Shown: in pieces, positions 36,787-49,673 of the stretch
How positions within the stretch are numbered: the first letter of the stretch is position 1
Layout: every line of letters starts with the position of its first letter
Assembly (NCBI GenBank): GCA_038496445.1
Contig: JALMLS010000541.1
Span: forward strand, 62,001 to 126,000
Origin: Trichosphaerium sp. ATCC 40318
Taxonomy: Eukaryota; Discosea; Flabellinia; Trichosidae
DNA: 64,000 nucleotides
Direction: 5' to 3'
Notes under the pieces: model-generated
What the model was told of the DNA's origin: nothing
Database searches by the model: none
What the model saw: the letters and a program-made list of their open reading frames with translations, nothing else
Made by a program: the position numbers and the translations under genes

Positions 36787-37745
36787 TTAAAAATCAGGCC
36801 ACAAGCAATTCATTCTCCTTGTTTTGCATACTAAGCCATCAACCATTTTCTGTGTTATATTTGAATCACGAAAGCCAATGTAATCAAGGCCAGTTAAATT
36901 ACCAACTCCATCATCTGTTATTTGCTTGCAGCCTTCTAGATCAAGTTTCCTAACACCATTAAGACTCTTTACTCCTTTGTCAGTTATAAGCTCACAATGG
37001 CAATGACTTATGTATTTAACACCAACCAAGTAGGCTAAACCTTCGTCTGTCACTGATGTCTCACTGAGAAAAATGGTATGTACTCCAGCGAGTGCCTGTA
37101 AAGTACTGTCAACGCAATCAAGACGAGATATCAATGACTTTTACACCTGCCAATTGTTTTATCCCATCATTTGTAACAGATGTACAACTTACACCAACTA
37201 AACATGATAGAGTATCGTCTTTTAGTTGAGTACAATTATAGAGCTCAACACAAGGTATACCTGCCAAAAGTTTTAACACATCATTTGATATTTGGATGCA
37301 GTCGTCAAGTATTATTTTGGTAATCTTCTTTGTTGTTTGATTTTGTGTCAATAAATACTTAACTCCTTCATCAGTAATTTGCTTGCAGTCACTAAAAGAT
37401 ACAATACTTGCATTTGTTAGTGCTTTTACAGCTGAATCTTGTGTACATTACCTTAAATAGCAATCACACCTTTGTCACTGATGTTTTTACAGAGGTCTAG
37501 ATCAATTTTATGGACTCCAGATAGTGCTGCGAGCCCTTTATCTGTTATGCCTGAGTATGAAATCTTAATGGTGTGAATACCACTAAGTTCTTGAAGCCAC
37601 TCATCTTTAAAAAAACAACATGACGAGAATAGTGTGTGGCGGATGATGTATTAAGCATTGTCACAATGAACCTTAGGGTGTGCCGCCTGTAGCTCTGGTA
37701 GTTGTTTGCTTTTAAGTTGCGTACCTTAGCGGCTACACGCTCCAA
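36787..37745 (-). pseudogene. Broken GVH-type LRR gene
   Basis: LRR units of the GVH type (LAGVHTIFLSETSVTDEG, NGVRKLDLEGCKQITDDG, LSGVHKIDLDLCKNISDKG) appear in at least three reading frames. Stops and frameshifts occur near 37135 and 37350-37450. No F-box start was found in frame. It is related to the intact genes at 8115 and 49674. Confidence 0.75.
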
Positions 37746-37967
37746 ACATCAAACTTTGAAAGCACGACAGTGTTCATTTTGTTAGGTATTCACTTGCAAT
37801 AACACATTAAATTTTTTCTTCTTTTTTTTATTCATTTTTTTTAGAGTTGTTATCTTACACCAGTTTGTTTTACAATTAAATAATTTACAATTGAGCAGTA
37901 TCGTCTTTTTGTTTTTTTTCGTTCGTTTTTTTTTCTTTTTATTGGTAAAATCAGGGTAGAAGCGTCA

Positions 37968-40900
37968 CTAAGTATTTGCGAAATCTGGTCCAGTAGTTAA
38001 CCCTACCAAAATCTCGCCTTCACTATAAAAAAAAATCACGTGAATATCGCGTGACATGGCAAAAAAATAACACGTGTAAAAACTGGTTGTTATTGTAAAA
38101 ATCACTTTGTTAACAATTGCACACAATGACGTACCCTCCAGAGCCATTATCTCTAACACCACTCGAAAGTGGATACCAACTTGTTGTTTCAACATACTCA
38201 TATAAACCATTTAAATCTGCAGTTGTCTTACCGACAATTATATCAGCATTAGCATCCTTGACAGTTATGATGAGGGTTTCACGGAATGGGTCGTCCACAT
38301 CCATTATAAACACCTCACCCCATTCTAAAGTTCACATAAGATTATGAAAAAAAAAAGGTAGATGGCCAGAATTTTACATTGTCATAGCCTCCGCACGTAC
38401 CTGGATCAAAGCGACACTTAATAACTGATGAACTCTTTATCAAGCTTGTACTTCGTGTACCATTTTGGAGAGCAAATTCAACGTACAAGTTCGAGAGAGC
38501 TTAACATAATAAGAAGATAATAGTGACGGGAAAAAATAACAAAGAGCGGACGTACAGTAAATACAAGGTACTAGGCGCTTGCCAGCGATTAAACGAATCT
38601 TTAATTTAGTTTTTCGCTTTTGTTCACCAACGACTTGCTCTTCAGTCCTACAATCCACATATTAATACAATTACAAAGAAACTACAAGGTCAAAAAAATT
38701 CTGGGTTTTTTTTGTTCGTACGGTTGGATAGTTTCTTCTAAATCATCAAGACAAATAATAATATCACGACACCAGTCATTCTTGGTTGCAAGATCAGGAG
38801 CAATGAAGGTATGTACAAGGTTCTTTTTATTTTCCATAATGCGAAAAGTCGGTCTTTCTAAAATACGAGGTTTAATATTTATAACTAAAAATCACAAACA
38901 ATACTGTTGTAGGTAACCCAACACGTACCCTTTGTGCCAACACTGTCATTAAGCTTACTACCTCTTAGCTCTATATGAGTTTCCATAGTAAGACATTTTT
39001 TTCCTCGACTGAAGAAACATAAGAACAGTACACCAAAAACGAAAAAAAAAGAAAAGAAACATGGTACGTACAAATTCTTCGTTTTTTTACAAACAAGCAG
39101 ACAGTCGTTAAATAAAAACACTAGCTTCTTTCTATTTTCCATCTCAAAGGTTGCTTCACGGACATAGTATCTCCATCGCTGCATTAACTCCTACAAACAG
39201 TAAGTATCCAAAAAAAAAAAAAACAAAACGACGCGAAACTAAAGACGAAAAAATCACGCACAAAGCCTGGTGGAAATCCTGATGTAATCTTTTCTCTTAT
39301 CTCTACTAATTTTCTACGCTTTTTGGCAGCATCATACTGGCTATCGAAACGATCTTGTAATCGCTATGCGAAAGAAACAATTACTTCCAACAAAAAAAAA
39401 ATAATGATCGTACTCTAATGTTGTCCACAGCTTCAACTAACGTTTGATAGTCTGGAGCGTTGTGATCAAGTACCTCTAGAAGGTTTTCTAATTGCTCACA
39501 ATACGTTGGTAATCGTTTCAAAGGTAGCATAAGCAGTTGTTCTAAATCTAACATTGTTCCCGACCTCTCTCTGCACCCCTTAACGAAATCACTTTAGCAA
39601 CTTAGCAAAGAAAAGAAAAAAAATCTGATTATTTTCGGTCCGGTTCGTTAACTTTCGCAGCTGACCAAAAAAACTTGTAATAAATTTGGCTGAACCAAGT
39701 ACTGCTCTTATTTTAACCACAAAAAGAAAGAAAAAATGGCAATAAAACCAGTACCTGGAGGAAACTGAGTACAGATCGCTTTTGCCAACTCCTAAGCGCT
39801 TGGTCGCTTTCATCTCGCCTTGAGAAATAAGACGCATAAAGCGTTATTTCCTTTTTGAGCTTTTTGAAAAAAATTAATAATTCTAAAACCGCGTTATTCT
39901 AACAACTTACCAAACCGAGGAAAATAAGCCCAATATTATAATTCTGGCATCCTAAAGCAGCCTCTAATTGTGTTTTAATTCTCTCCGCTAATGGTAGAAC
40001 AACCTAAATCATTATTAATCTTCAAGACCTTAAATTATTTCTTGAAGAATGTCAAAAAATTTAATCAAACTAAGTACCTCAAAAGAATCGAATACTTTAC
40101 TTATATCATCTTTACTAAGTCCTATCTTCTTTGCATTCTCTTTTAGAGGGTTTATGTAATGCTAAGGACAATATTTAACAAGAGAACAAAAAGATAACGC
40201 CAACAACAACAAAAAATTCTTCAAAAAAAAAGAAAAGAACTCGCTGTCACAACGTACTGTAAGAACGATTTCTAGATTACGTGTGTATTCACGCTCGGTA
40301 AGTAAAATGTCCATTAAAGTACGCATCCTAGCATCGCTACCAACAGGTTGGGTGGCCTAAAAAAACAAATTAAAACATGGCCTACTCACAATTAAACGTT
40401 TGTGATTCTATCGGGTCAGAAAAAAATATCTCGCAAGGCGACAACGCCAAAGAGAGCACAAAAAAAGAAGTTAAATCCGCTGTCTGATTTTTCTTTTGTC
40501 TGTGTTCGAAGGCGAGAGGGGCAAAAAAACGCCAACGAATTGAAATGTGGGTTGAATCTAACTTGATTAAACCAATAAAGCATACCTGCTGAGCACGTTG
40601 AGGTAAAGGGTGGTAAAAGCCCGCTTGATCAGTTCCGGTATGATCATTCTGTGCCCCCATAGCGTCTAGTTCGTGTAGCTGTTGTGTGTCAGTTAAAACA
40701 ATTAATACTAAAATAAAATTTCCCTTCTATGCGTGTAGTTTCGCGTGAGAGCGTCGTACGGCATAAAAACAAACATGCAGGTCGATCTGAGTGTGATCGT
40801 TTAAAAGCGCACCTTCTCAACCAACAGAGTGACGTATTGCCGTATTTCTTGTACTTGATGGTGTAGGTAGTCAATAATCTTTTGGTGGGGCTGGTTCATG

Positions 40901-41181
40901 GCGTGTACTACCTTTTGAAGGTAGTTGTAGAACTCTTCTACCCATCGAATTAACGTCTCCGCTTCCTCTTTGAATTGATGGTCACTGTTAATTGTTTGCT
41001 TTATTACATCAAGGCCAGCAGAAACCACCTTGTACGCTTCCAGAAATCCATTCAAAGTAACTTGATCGCTGTTAATTAGACTATCGTATTCATCACAAAT
41101 AATCCCAACGAGTTTTGCGAGGCTAACGCATATTTGCTGGCAAGCTTTGTCAATTAGATGCCAAGTGTTGTTTTCAGCCAT
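37968..41181 (-). CDS. Rho guanine nucleotide exchange factor (DH-PH-C2)
   Basis: About 12 exons on the minus strand from ATG 41181. The N-terminal exon is a helical region (about 125 residues, no family recognised). The DH domain starts RMRTLMDILLTEREYTRNLE, continues with LPLAERIKTQLEAALGCQNYN and includes LLMLPLKRLPTYCEQLENLL, the signature helix that contacts the GTPase. The PH part shows RRKLVEIREKI and MENRKKLVFLFNDCLLVCK. The C-terminus (38650-37968) is a C2-like beta-sandwich (LKIRLIAGKRL; MDVDDPFRETLIITVKDANA; TSWYPLSSG). Such proteins load GTP on Rho/Rac/Cdc42 at the membrane to control actin. Introns are 45-90 nt, with many ACGTAC sites, i.e. GTACGT donors on this strand. Confidence 0.85.
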
Positions 41182-41309
41182 TGGTAACGCGAGGAACGGC
41201 GTCTCTCGGTTCCTTGCTTACCACCGTTGAGTTTAATGTTAAATGTTGACCAAAATACTAAATTTGTTTGAAGCCCTTTTTTTCTGCCCGTTATATTTTT
41301 CGTATCGCA

Positions 41310-43923
41310 ATGAAAGTGGTAATACGTAACTCGGGTGGTGTAAAGACAATCGTAGGGTAAGTTTGCTTATAGTTTTGTGTTGCAGACCTCATTTTTAAAT
41401 CTAGACAAGGTGCTACAGTTCTAGGGAGGGGTAGCCTGTACCAGCATAAACTAATTCAAACAAAACATATTAAATTTGATGTTGACGGTGATTCCGTCCA
41501 ACTAACAGTGGTACCGCATCAAAAATACTCGTAATACGCTCACCCTCGAACGTAGCTTTGTTCCAAAAACGTTAAAATCAAATTCAGGTCAGTTACATCA
41601 TAAACACCTCTAAGTAGTATTGACATTTGCTAGGAACCCTATGCGTTCAGCTCAGCTTGTGAAACTGACAAAAGGCAAACCAGTTGACATTCACCATGGA
41701 GACACGATTTACTTGGCGAATAATTTATTCCCAATTACTATCTCTATTGTCGATGAAGATGAGTCAGACAGCGATGACGAATCGGGTGAGCCTGTAGCAA
41801 GCGACTCAAATGATTCAAGTGAAGCAAGCGACTCTGGTATGTACTTTATAGCGCCTTTAAAACTTAAAGGTTGCACGTGTTGTATTAAAATTTCTTCTCG
41901 TTTCTGACTGCCTTTAGAAAACACTGAGGAGGTTAAAATTGCTCGCAATAAAGTAAGTAAGAAGCGTAAAGCTTCGAATACTATTGAAAAGCCTGGTGCG
42001 AAGCGTTTGAGAGGAAGTAATGGCACGTGTAAAATTATCCATTGATTTACTTCTAGATTGCTTACTCTCCATTCTAGGACGTGTTAGACAAACAAGGAGT
42101 CAGACACAGGCAGATGGATATAACTGGAAGTTTTACTCAGGTATTTCTTGATGGCAGTTCTCAAAAGGGCTGGAGTTTTTGTTTTTTTTACCAATGTTGG
42201 TTTAAGGCAAATTCGAGTCGATACCCAAAGGTGAGTTTATAGACGAGATTCATAAAAATTGGTGGTGGGATATGGATAAACTTGAAGTACATCATGGATA
42301 TATACAAGTGCGATTATAGATTACGAGAACTGCACAGTTTTGCTTACATCCAAAACGTACTAGTGGTTATTTCCAGTATTTGAAAATCATGGTCTTAATG
42401 GTGCTGCTAGTAAGCTAGGAAAGGTAAACACTTAGTTCTAGACCTCGTTTATAAATGTGTCTTATAGGGTGAAGCGAAGCTCATACGCGAAAACTTTAGT
42501 GCAGCATGCCGTGTTGTTCGTTCTTACAGGTTAGGAAAAAAGATGTTATTTTTTGTTTTTTTGTTCATCTTAATTAGGATGATGCTTAATTTCTGGGGTA
42601 TTAATCTCGTAGATGAAAAAACAGGAGAGCTTGAGAGAAGTGATTTATACCAACCACGTTATTTACATTTGGATTTTAGTACACATAATTACTTGAGAAT
42701 AAGTACGTTATTATGCCATTCCTTTTTTTTTATTGGCTTTTTTTTCTTTCTGTTAAGTTTTGCGGCTTGATCGGTATTGATGTTGATTTGTTTATTATTA
42801 ATAGATCGTGTACTAACGTCTCTTGGTCATATGGGATTTACCAGATACAAAGAACCCATGGTGAAGTTCTTTGCGAATGAAATTAAGAACAACAAAGAAC
42901 TTTTAAATTGTGGATTTTCTTTGTCTCGTTATTGGAAGCAGACTCTGAACTATGAATCTAAAAAGTAATTATATTATTTTATTCACTATTGTTATTATTA
43001 GTACTAATTTCTTTGATAAAGATACACAAGAAAAACTCAAGAGACAGAGGAAGACAGAGAAGATTCAATTTTTTTTTATCATGCAGATCTTGATGATGAG
43101 GACTTCAAGAGCTATAAAAAAGAGAATAAAGATCTATATGACTATCACGAAGAATCCAAGGAGGCTTGTGTAGAAAAGGAAATGGCTGTATGGGCTAGAT
43201 ACGTAGCTACCGGGAGGTAAACGACAGCAAACGGTTTTACTGTTTTTTTCTTTCAAAGTCTTTTTTTTGTGATTTTAACACGTGATAGTGGTAAGGGAAG
43301 AGCCTCACGTTCTAAAGGTAGAAACCCAATGTTTATGCGTGATCAAAGGTATTGTCTCATCTACTATAAAGCTAAGTACTGTAGACGTAAAAAAGGCAAG
43401 AAAAGTCAACGAAAACTTGCGGATTACGGCGAAGGATGGACTGTTAAAAAAGGAAATGAAGAAGAGGAAGATAAAGAAGATGAGGAAAGTGACAGTAATG
43501 AAGATAAAGAAGAGAGTAAAGACAAAGATGGTGACGTTGATATGAGTGATGCTGAACAAAGTGAAGACGAAGAGGAGAGTAATGAAGAAGAAGAGGGAGA
43601 CGACGAAGATGAAGGCGAAGATGGTGATGAAAGCAGTGAAGACAAAGAAAGTAGTAGTGATGAACAAGAAGAAAGCGAGTCTTCTGAAGAAGATGAACCT
43701 CTTAACCCGGCCAAGATGCTGGTAAGCCGAACAAAGCCTCCTCTATTTCTTTTTTTTGTTCATCTGTTAACCGTCTTCTTAGGTTAAAGATTTGAGGGCT
43801 GCATTGAAAAAACGTGGGCTTAAGGTTTCTGGTAGGAAACCTGAACTTGTAAAACGTCTTAAAATGGCTCTGTCAAAGAAGCAGCTTACCCTTACAACCA
43901 CAAAAAAATCAAAAAAGTCTTAG
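41310..43923 (+). CDS. FHA - OGFr-domain - SAP nuclear protein
   Basis: About nine exons from ATG 41310. Residues 1-110 form a PNKP/APLF-type FHA domain (GATVLGRGSLYQHKLIQTKH, then RNPMRSAQLVKLTKG and DIHHGDTIYLANNLFPI). An acidic Ser/Asp tract and a KKRK basic patch follow. The intron at about 42021 links in phase to the opioid-growth-factor-receptor conserved region: NWKFYSGKFESIPKGEFIDE, HHGYIQWLFPVFENHG, MMLNFWGINLVDEKTGEL, THNYLRI then RVLTSLGHMGFTRYKEP. A long Glu/Asp/Ser tract (43450-43700) precedes the last exon, a SAP domain (VKDLRAALKKRGLKVSGRKP) that would bind AT-rich DNA. FHA would bind phospho-Thr. A DNA-repair or chromatin role is inferred. All joins are phase-correct, so I read one gene, not two. 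Confidence 0.72.
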
Positions 43924-46018
43924 AAATAAAAACTGGTTTCAACTTGTTAAGCACTGTGTTCTTATATTTGCTACCGTACCAACCATTTCTTGCTTCGCCA
44001 TACTACAGTTACTTTATCTTAGAGCTGATATTCTCACTTGGCTACCTTGGTTTGCTTTTGGGTAATTCATTGAATAGCAATTTGTGCTCCACATTTATTT
44101 TCTTTGTTGTTTAACCCATCTTGATTATGGGCCTCAAGAAGGCTGTTTTTGATGCCAACTGAGTAGCGTAGTTTTAAGCCCAGGCGTAACTCGGTGTCCT
44201 CGGGGCATTGCTTGCAAACAAAGTTCGCTAAATAAGTGCAATGGTTGCGACTCGCTGTCGGGCTGATTGAGGTTTTTAACTACCAGTGTCGCATATTTCG
44301 AGCACCAGATAGCCTTTTGAAACGATCGATGGTTGATTTGTCCACAACAATATTAGCCATTAATCACGCCAAGTAAAAAGTTGTGGTATTAAATAGATAA
44401 AACAAATAATAAAAAATGGTTAGTTTTCACAAATGCCGAAAAAACAACGAATGTGAACGCTTTCAAATTGAACGGTTGATATTTACCATAGTGACACCGT
44501 TCTAATTTGTTCAGTCATAGTGTGGACACGATAAAGGTACACAACCTTTTGAATAACAAAACCGACTTTAAATAGCGTACACCATGTGGTGTAAGTACAA
44601 CACAAGAATAGTCTGTATTTGTGCCCTTTTACTATTGTGATTGTTACTTTTAATATGATATTGCCGTGTATTATACAACACGCAAAAGATATGCGACAGA
44701 AAAAGCACAACTCACTTTAATTGTTCCCAACAAAAAATAAGACTAGTACAGTACATGAAAACAGTTTCACCAATTTGACCTGCTCAGGAAGAGAATTAGG
44801 TTAGGACTGTATTGCAAACAACATCAAAAAAAGATCCATAGAGCCGAAACTCCAAATTCTTCAAATGATATTGTAAATTACTAATGGATCTGGTAGAAAT
44901 AGCTGTCATACAGTTTTTATTTACGAGCAAACCAAAAAAAAAAAAAAAGTGGTTTCTATTTTTTGTACCTGTTACTCTTCACAACCGTCTAATACATATT
45001 GCATGCATAAGCACCAAACATTCTGGCTTCTAAGATACAGCAACTGCACTGATTTTTCCAAGACCATTCATTAAACGAGAAATCTCACATTTTTTCAACT
45101 CCAGTTACAAGAAGTCACAGGTCTTTTCAAAAATGTTGCAAGCTACTTAATATTATTAAACATGGAACTTTGAATCAAATAGTTCTAACAAGACAATCAT
45201 AAAGGAACTATATTTTCTTGTGTCATAGTTTACGTTGTTTAATTGCATCAGCTGCAATGACTAAAACCATTCAATGTAAGTACGTTATAATGTAATTGCC
45301 ATAAGACATGTAATCAAGGTAACCTTTAATCTGTGTTACTCGACTTACAGCACCTCTTACGTCAACAATAAAGATTACTAATTTCGCCTCAAGTATGATT
45401 CACTTGCTTATTACCAGTTTCGCTTGAGTCTTCCCAAAGGGGCCGAGTGTAAAGTTCCTCGCACTGATTCTACACTTTACGTCTTCTTTGTGTTGAGTCA
45501 ACGAAGAATGATCTAACATCTTTAATAACAGGTAACACTACTTAAAATCTCAGTCTATACCTGCAGGTTATATTGAATTCGGATGTGATGTAGTAAGATT
45601 CAACAGCTTTCGAAAAAAGATGCACTGAAGGTCGATAAAACAACGAAGATGTTGTGAGGTTATGTTGCTTTCAGTGCATCTCTTTCCATAAGATGTGCGT
45701 CATTTCCGACTATAACGAATGTAATACAACACTAACAGTTGTTAGCGAAATAACCGAAAAATAAGAGTTATTAAAAAGGTAATTCTTAAAACGTTTAATA
45801 ACACGTGCAAGTTACACTTGAGATGGTTTATAGGCGTAATTGCCTCAAAAAGCGTATTTACAACTGAAACAAAGTTATATCTTATCACCCGAACACTTGG
45901 TGTTGTTAAACGCGTAGGTGCCGGGTGTAAAGATACTGGTGGTCTTTTCTTTTGAGTAAAAAAACGCCACACAATAGCATGTGAGAATTACTGTATAAAT
46001 CGTAAACGCTCAACTGAG
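43924..46018. other. 2.1-kb intergenic region
   Basis: No convincing gene on either strand; a 75-codon minus frame at 44483-44710 is hydrophobic without motif. The one structure worth noting is the hairpin at 45618-45681. Untranslated RNA genes cannot be excluded. Confidence 0.45.
45618..45681. repeat. Perfect 12-bp stem hairpin
   Basis: AGATGCACTGAA at 45618 is the exact reverse complement of TTCAGTGCATCT ending at 45681. The 40-nt loop contains a further short pairing (CAAC...GTTG). It could be a structured RNA, a transcription terminator-like element or a MITE remnant. Confidence 0.5.
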
Positions 46019-46609
46019 ATGGATACAGGAGATACAATAACAGTGGGAGGACAAGCTGATGATAGTTTTAAAGTGAGGCAACAAACAGAAGCTGATTATG
46101 ATGCAGTATGCGCTCTAGTGGAAAAGGGCTTCAAAAACGCCGAGTACAGCGATGGTACAGAACATCTATTGGTTAAAAATCTTCGTGAAGACCCTACAGC
46201 GTTTATTCCTGAACTGGCTCTTGTTGTGGAGAAAAATAGCTTGGTTGTTGGCTTTATAATGCTTACAAAGATCAAAATCAAGAACGAGGAGAAAAATCAA
46301 TGTTTTGATTCTCTTGCTCTTGCTCCTGTTGTAGTTGACCCATCACTTCATAAACAGGGTATCGGTAAGAAGTTAGTTAATGTCTCGCTTTCACTTGCTA
46401 GAAGCAAAGGTTTCAAGTCGGTTATTGTGCTTGGAAGTAGCAGTTATTATCCCAAATTTGGATTTAAAAAGGCAAGCAGTTACGGCATTTCCCTGCCCTT
46501 TAGTGTTCCCGACGAGTTTTGTATGGCTATTGAGCTTGTTTCAGGTGCTTTTGATAACGTCTCTGGCATGGTTGAGTACAGTAAATCGTTTGGTGTTACT
46601 AAGAACTAA
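46019..46609 (+). CDS. YhbS-type GNAT N-acetyltransferase
   Basis: Intronless, 196 residues from ATG 46019. Motif A is complete: VVDPSLHKQGIGKKLVNVSL (acetyl-CoA loop Q-x-x-G-I-G), followed by ARSKGFKSVIVLGSSSYYPK and FGFKKASSYGI. The VLG...YYPKFGF ending is the YhbS group common in bacteria. The N-terminus VRQQTEADYDAVCALVEKGF is the usual GNAT first strand and helix. Lack of introns and the bacterial-type signature suggest transfer from bacteria, but this needs a tree. Substrate unknown. Confidence 0.82.
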   Translation: MDTGDTITVGGQADDSFKVRQQTEADYDAVCALVEKGFKNAEYSDGTEHLLVKNLREDPTAFIPELALVVEKNSLVVGFIMLTKIKIKNEEKNQCFDSLALAPVVVDPSLHKQGIGKKLVNVSLSLARSKGFKSVIVLGSSSYYPKFGFKKASSYGISLPFSVPDEFCMAIELVSGAFDNVSGMVEYSKSFGVTKN

Positions 46610-46961
46610 AAATAAAACCTTAAAACTTTGCCAAAGTGTGCTGATGACACGTATCAAACAGCATTGTTCTCTTCATGTCTGGGACCTCAACTGTTATTAT
46701 TAACAAACGAAGTTGTTTGCTAGCGTCTTGGAATCAAACTTGTGCTTTTTTACTGCTTTTTTAGAAGGGAGTTTTGTTGCATGTCGTCTAAATCAATCAT
46801 GGCTACAGCTGTCCTTGTTAGAGACAACATACGCTCAAGTGATGAAGGCAACTAACATTTATTATAGCACAGACACAGCAAGCAGAGTCAAGCATACATA
46901 GCGACAAGGTACATCTAATCAACAAATTTGACGATGTCTTTTTTACTGAACAAAACAATCT

Positions 46962-48502
46962 TTATTTGTTTTTATGTTTTTTCTTCTTAGGCTTTTTGTT
47001 TTTTGATTTAGGCGCTTGTTTACTGCACTTCTTTACCCAATATTCTCTTGTCAAGCATATCATAGTCTCTTCAACATTTTCAGTTGTTTTGGATGATGCT
47101 TCAAAAAAGGGAATGCCATATACGTCAGCCAATGCTGTTACAAAAAAGAATTTGGTTAGCAAAAAAAAAAAAGCTTGGCTGTAATCAATCGTTTACATTG
47201 ATTCGATTAGTGCTTTCAAAATAAGTTGCTTCTACAGCTAGTGTCCAAAAAATAGCGAGGAGAAAAACCCAAATGATTTTAAGAACAACAAGAAAATATT
47301 TGCTACGCTGCTTGCAGGTGTTTGACATAAGTATTAAGCTGTTTTTAGATTGTACCTTTTCCTTCATCAAAAGAAACTTGACGTTCTTTCTGATCATCCT
47401 TATATCCTACAAGCACTGCTGGTATCTATGATGGTAAAATATTATCAGCCATAGATACTTTAACAGCTAGTTTGGTGCGCGTACTGAGGTATAATCGTCT
47501 TGATCTTTTACTTTGAGAATAATTGGAAAAAAAGTACTTTTGAGGTCTTCTAAAGAACTTTGTGAAGTGACAGAGTATCCAATAACAAAGCTTTCATTCT
47601 CTTTGATATAGGTATCTCGCATAGCACTATACTAAAACAAAAATCAGTTGTTCACCAATCTAAGAGCTCAGGATTTTTCTTCTGACATAACAAGTTGCTG
47701 TGAAAAGTACTTTTGGTTATCAACAGCCTAAGAATAATTACCTGTCCAGTTCCTCCAGTGTCTGTAAGGTTGTAAGTCACATCAGCACCGTCAACTGTTG
47801 ACTTCACTCTTTTTGGTGTATAAGAGCAGTAAAAAGAGATACATTCTAAACCCCTCACCTGCATATCTAAAACAAATAATGAGCTGATAGCAGACGTCTA
47901 AGGAAACAAAGAAGTGAACGTACATTTTCTTTCGTAGGATCGTATTCCTCGCCCTGAAAAAAAATTAACTAAAGCCTCTATGACACAATATCATCGCAAA
48001 TCAAACCATATTTATCACAGGTAGCATACAGAATGGTTTGTGGTAAATTGTATAATGAACGTTGACTTGTTTTCTGCAGCTACTCATTCCAAAAAAAAAA
48101 GTAAGTAAAAACTAAGATAATTCACGAAAATCAGAAAGACGTTAATTGTGTTTTGGTACCTTGTACTTCGCTTCCTAAAAAATAAACCGACAGAGTTGAT
48201 TTCTTTGGAGAATAAAATATAAGGTTCTACAAAGGCAGTAAGTACTCATATTGCGTGATAAGCCAATTTTGAACGTGCTAAACCGTTTTTATTTCTATTA
48301 TTAATTATATGCTTGTAATACGTACCCTCCGCTCTGCAGTGATGGATACCAAATCTCTAAAGCGTCTGCTGATAAGTAATACTGTACTAAGCTGATTCGG
48401 CTGACATTGACCTAAAATACACGCCAATACCTCGTTGGGCATGTTCAATAATGCGGAGTCTGTTGGAGCCTGTTGTGATGGCTTTGGCTGTTTGTTGCCC
48501 AT
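46962..48502 (-). CDS. F-box / Ras-like GTPase fusion with degenerate G1
   Basis: Exon 1 (ATG 48502) encodes an F-box-like NMPNEVLACILGQCQPNQLS then LISRRFRDLVSITAERR, closed by a GTACGT donor. Downstream short exons follow Ras order: KSTFIIQFTTNHSV (end of G1 and helix 1), EEYDPTKEN (switch I with YDPT), VKSTVDGADVTYNLTDTGGTGQ in two parts (G3, DTGG for DTAG), YSAMRDTYIKENESFVIGYS, VLVGYKDDQKE (G4, NKxD changed to YKDD), and FFEASSKTTENVEE (G5). A Lys-rich tail ends the protein without a CaaX box. The G1 loop seems to lack GxxxxGK, and the microexon join near 48100-48190 could not be made in phase, so it may be non-GTP-binding or partly damaged. Confidence 0.55.
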
Positions 48503-49673
48503 TGCATATCGTTGTGTTAGCTAATACAGTTGATACAAACGTTCATGTGTCAGTGTGGCTTAAGGGCAGCATCCCTGTTGAGGCAGTTTTCCAAAATTGC
48601 TTTGGCTGTCGGTACTTTTCCTCGACACATCAAAAACTAATCGCTAAATGGCCTTACTACATATAAGTATACCAATTGAAGTTTAAGCTGGTTCTGAGGT
48701 GAGTAAAAACGTCTCAAAGATCCTCAAAATCCTAATATCAAAAATCAAAAAAACTTGTAATTTTCGGAACTGTATCAAAAGCGATATAGTGTCTCCTCCC
48801 TGCTGCCCTAAGACTGACATAAAAAGCTGCATGTTAACAAGGATGTTTATTGTAAAAGTGCTGCTTAGTTTTCTATACCAGTTATTGAACTATAATTGCA
48901 AATCTCATTGCAAACATGTCAGTGCCGCTTGGATTAGTGATTCTAACCAAATACATACGGAAGTATTAAAGCTCAGGGTTCATGCTTGGTACTTTAAATT
49001 GTAGACGAAATCTAAAGTTGGCATTTTGTGAATTGATTTCTTTCCTCCTGACCCGCAAGTTGTACCACTGTTTCATTGACTAACCTCACCAAAATGTTGT
49101 AGCACTGAAGTGGAAGTACATTTTATCAACACGGTCCTTTGCTTTTGTGTAGCAACAAAGAGTCTTGTTCCTGATAGGTATAGTTAAACTAGTTTGGCGT
49201 AGTAAGCCTGATTCGCCATTTACAACAAATGTCGGCATGTACATAACCACTTTGCGGGCAAAAAAGCCGAAAACTTAGCTGCATTGTGGTGTAGGTGCCT
49301 TTGCAAAGGGGCTAAGGTTTGAGATATTGGTTTACAGCAATCCTGTCCTACATTTTTTTTTTTTCTTTTGAGTTGTTAAGTAAGATTACACACTCAAATA
49401 AACCATTATTTGTTGTTAAAACGAACTACGTGCTCACAGTGATGAGAATAAAAACGAGGCATCTTGGATTTACGCAATCTTCTTTTATTGATAATCCAGT
49501 CACCTCATGAAAAGTAGACTTATAATAACCATAGTTTTATCTCCTCAAACAACCGTTACAACTACTCTCCTCAACTACCTATTCAAGTCATTAATCTTAG
49601 AGTGCCTCTCTTACAGCTACACCTAACAATTGAGAAGGAGAAGAATTCAGGGTAGATCGAGCGCAACTACCAG
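48503..49673. other. 1.2-kb intergenic region
   Basis: Plus frames at 48451-48666 and 48699-49004 lack motifs and overlap AT-rich sequence. No supported gene. It separates two divergent-family F-box loci, both on the minus strand. Confidence 0.4.

Noticed and set aside
43305..43714. Ser- and Phe-rich minus-strand frames opposite 43.3-43.7 kb
   Set aside because: They are antisense to the acidic GAA/GAT-rich exon of the FHA-OGFr-SAP gene.
44140..44330. Possible spliceosomal snRNA or RNase P RNA in a GC-richer patch
   Set aside because: No recognisable U1-U6 core motif or P4-like pairing could be found by eye.
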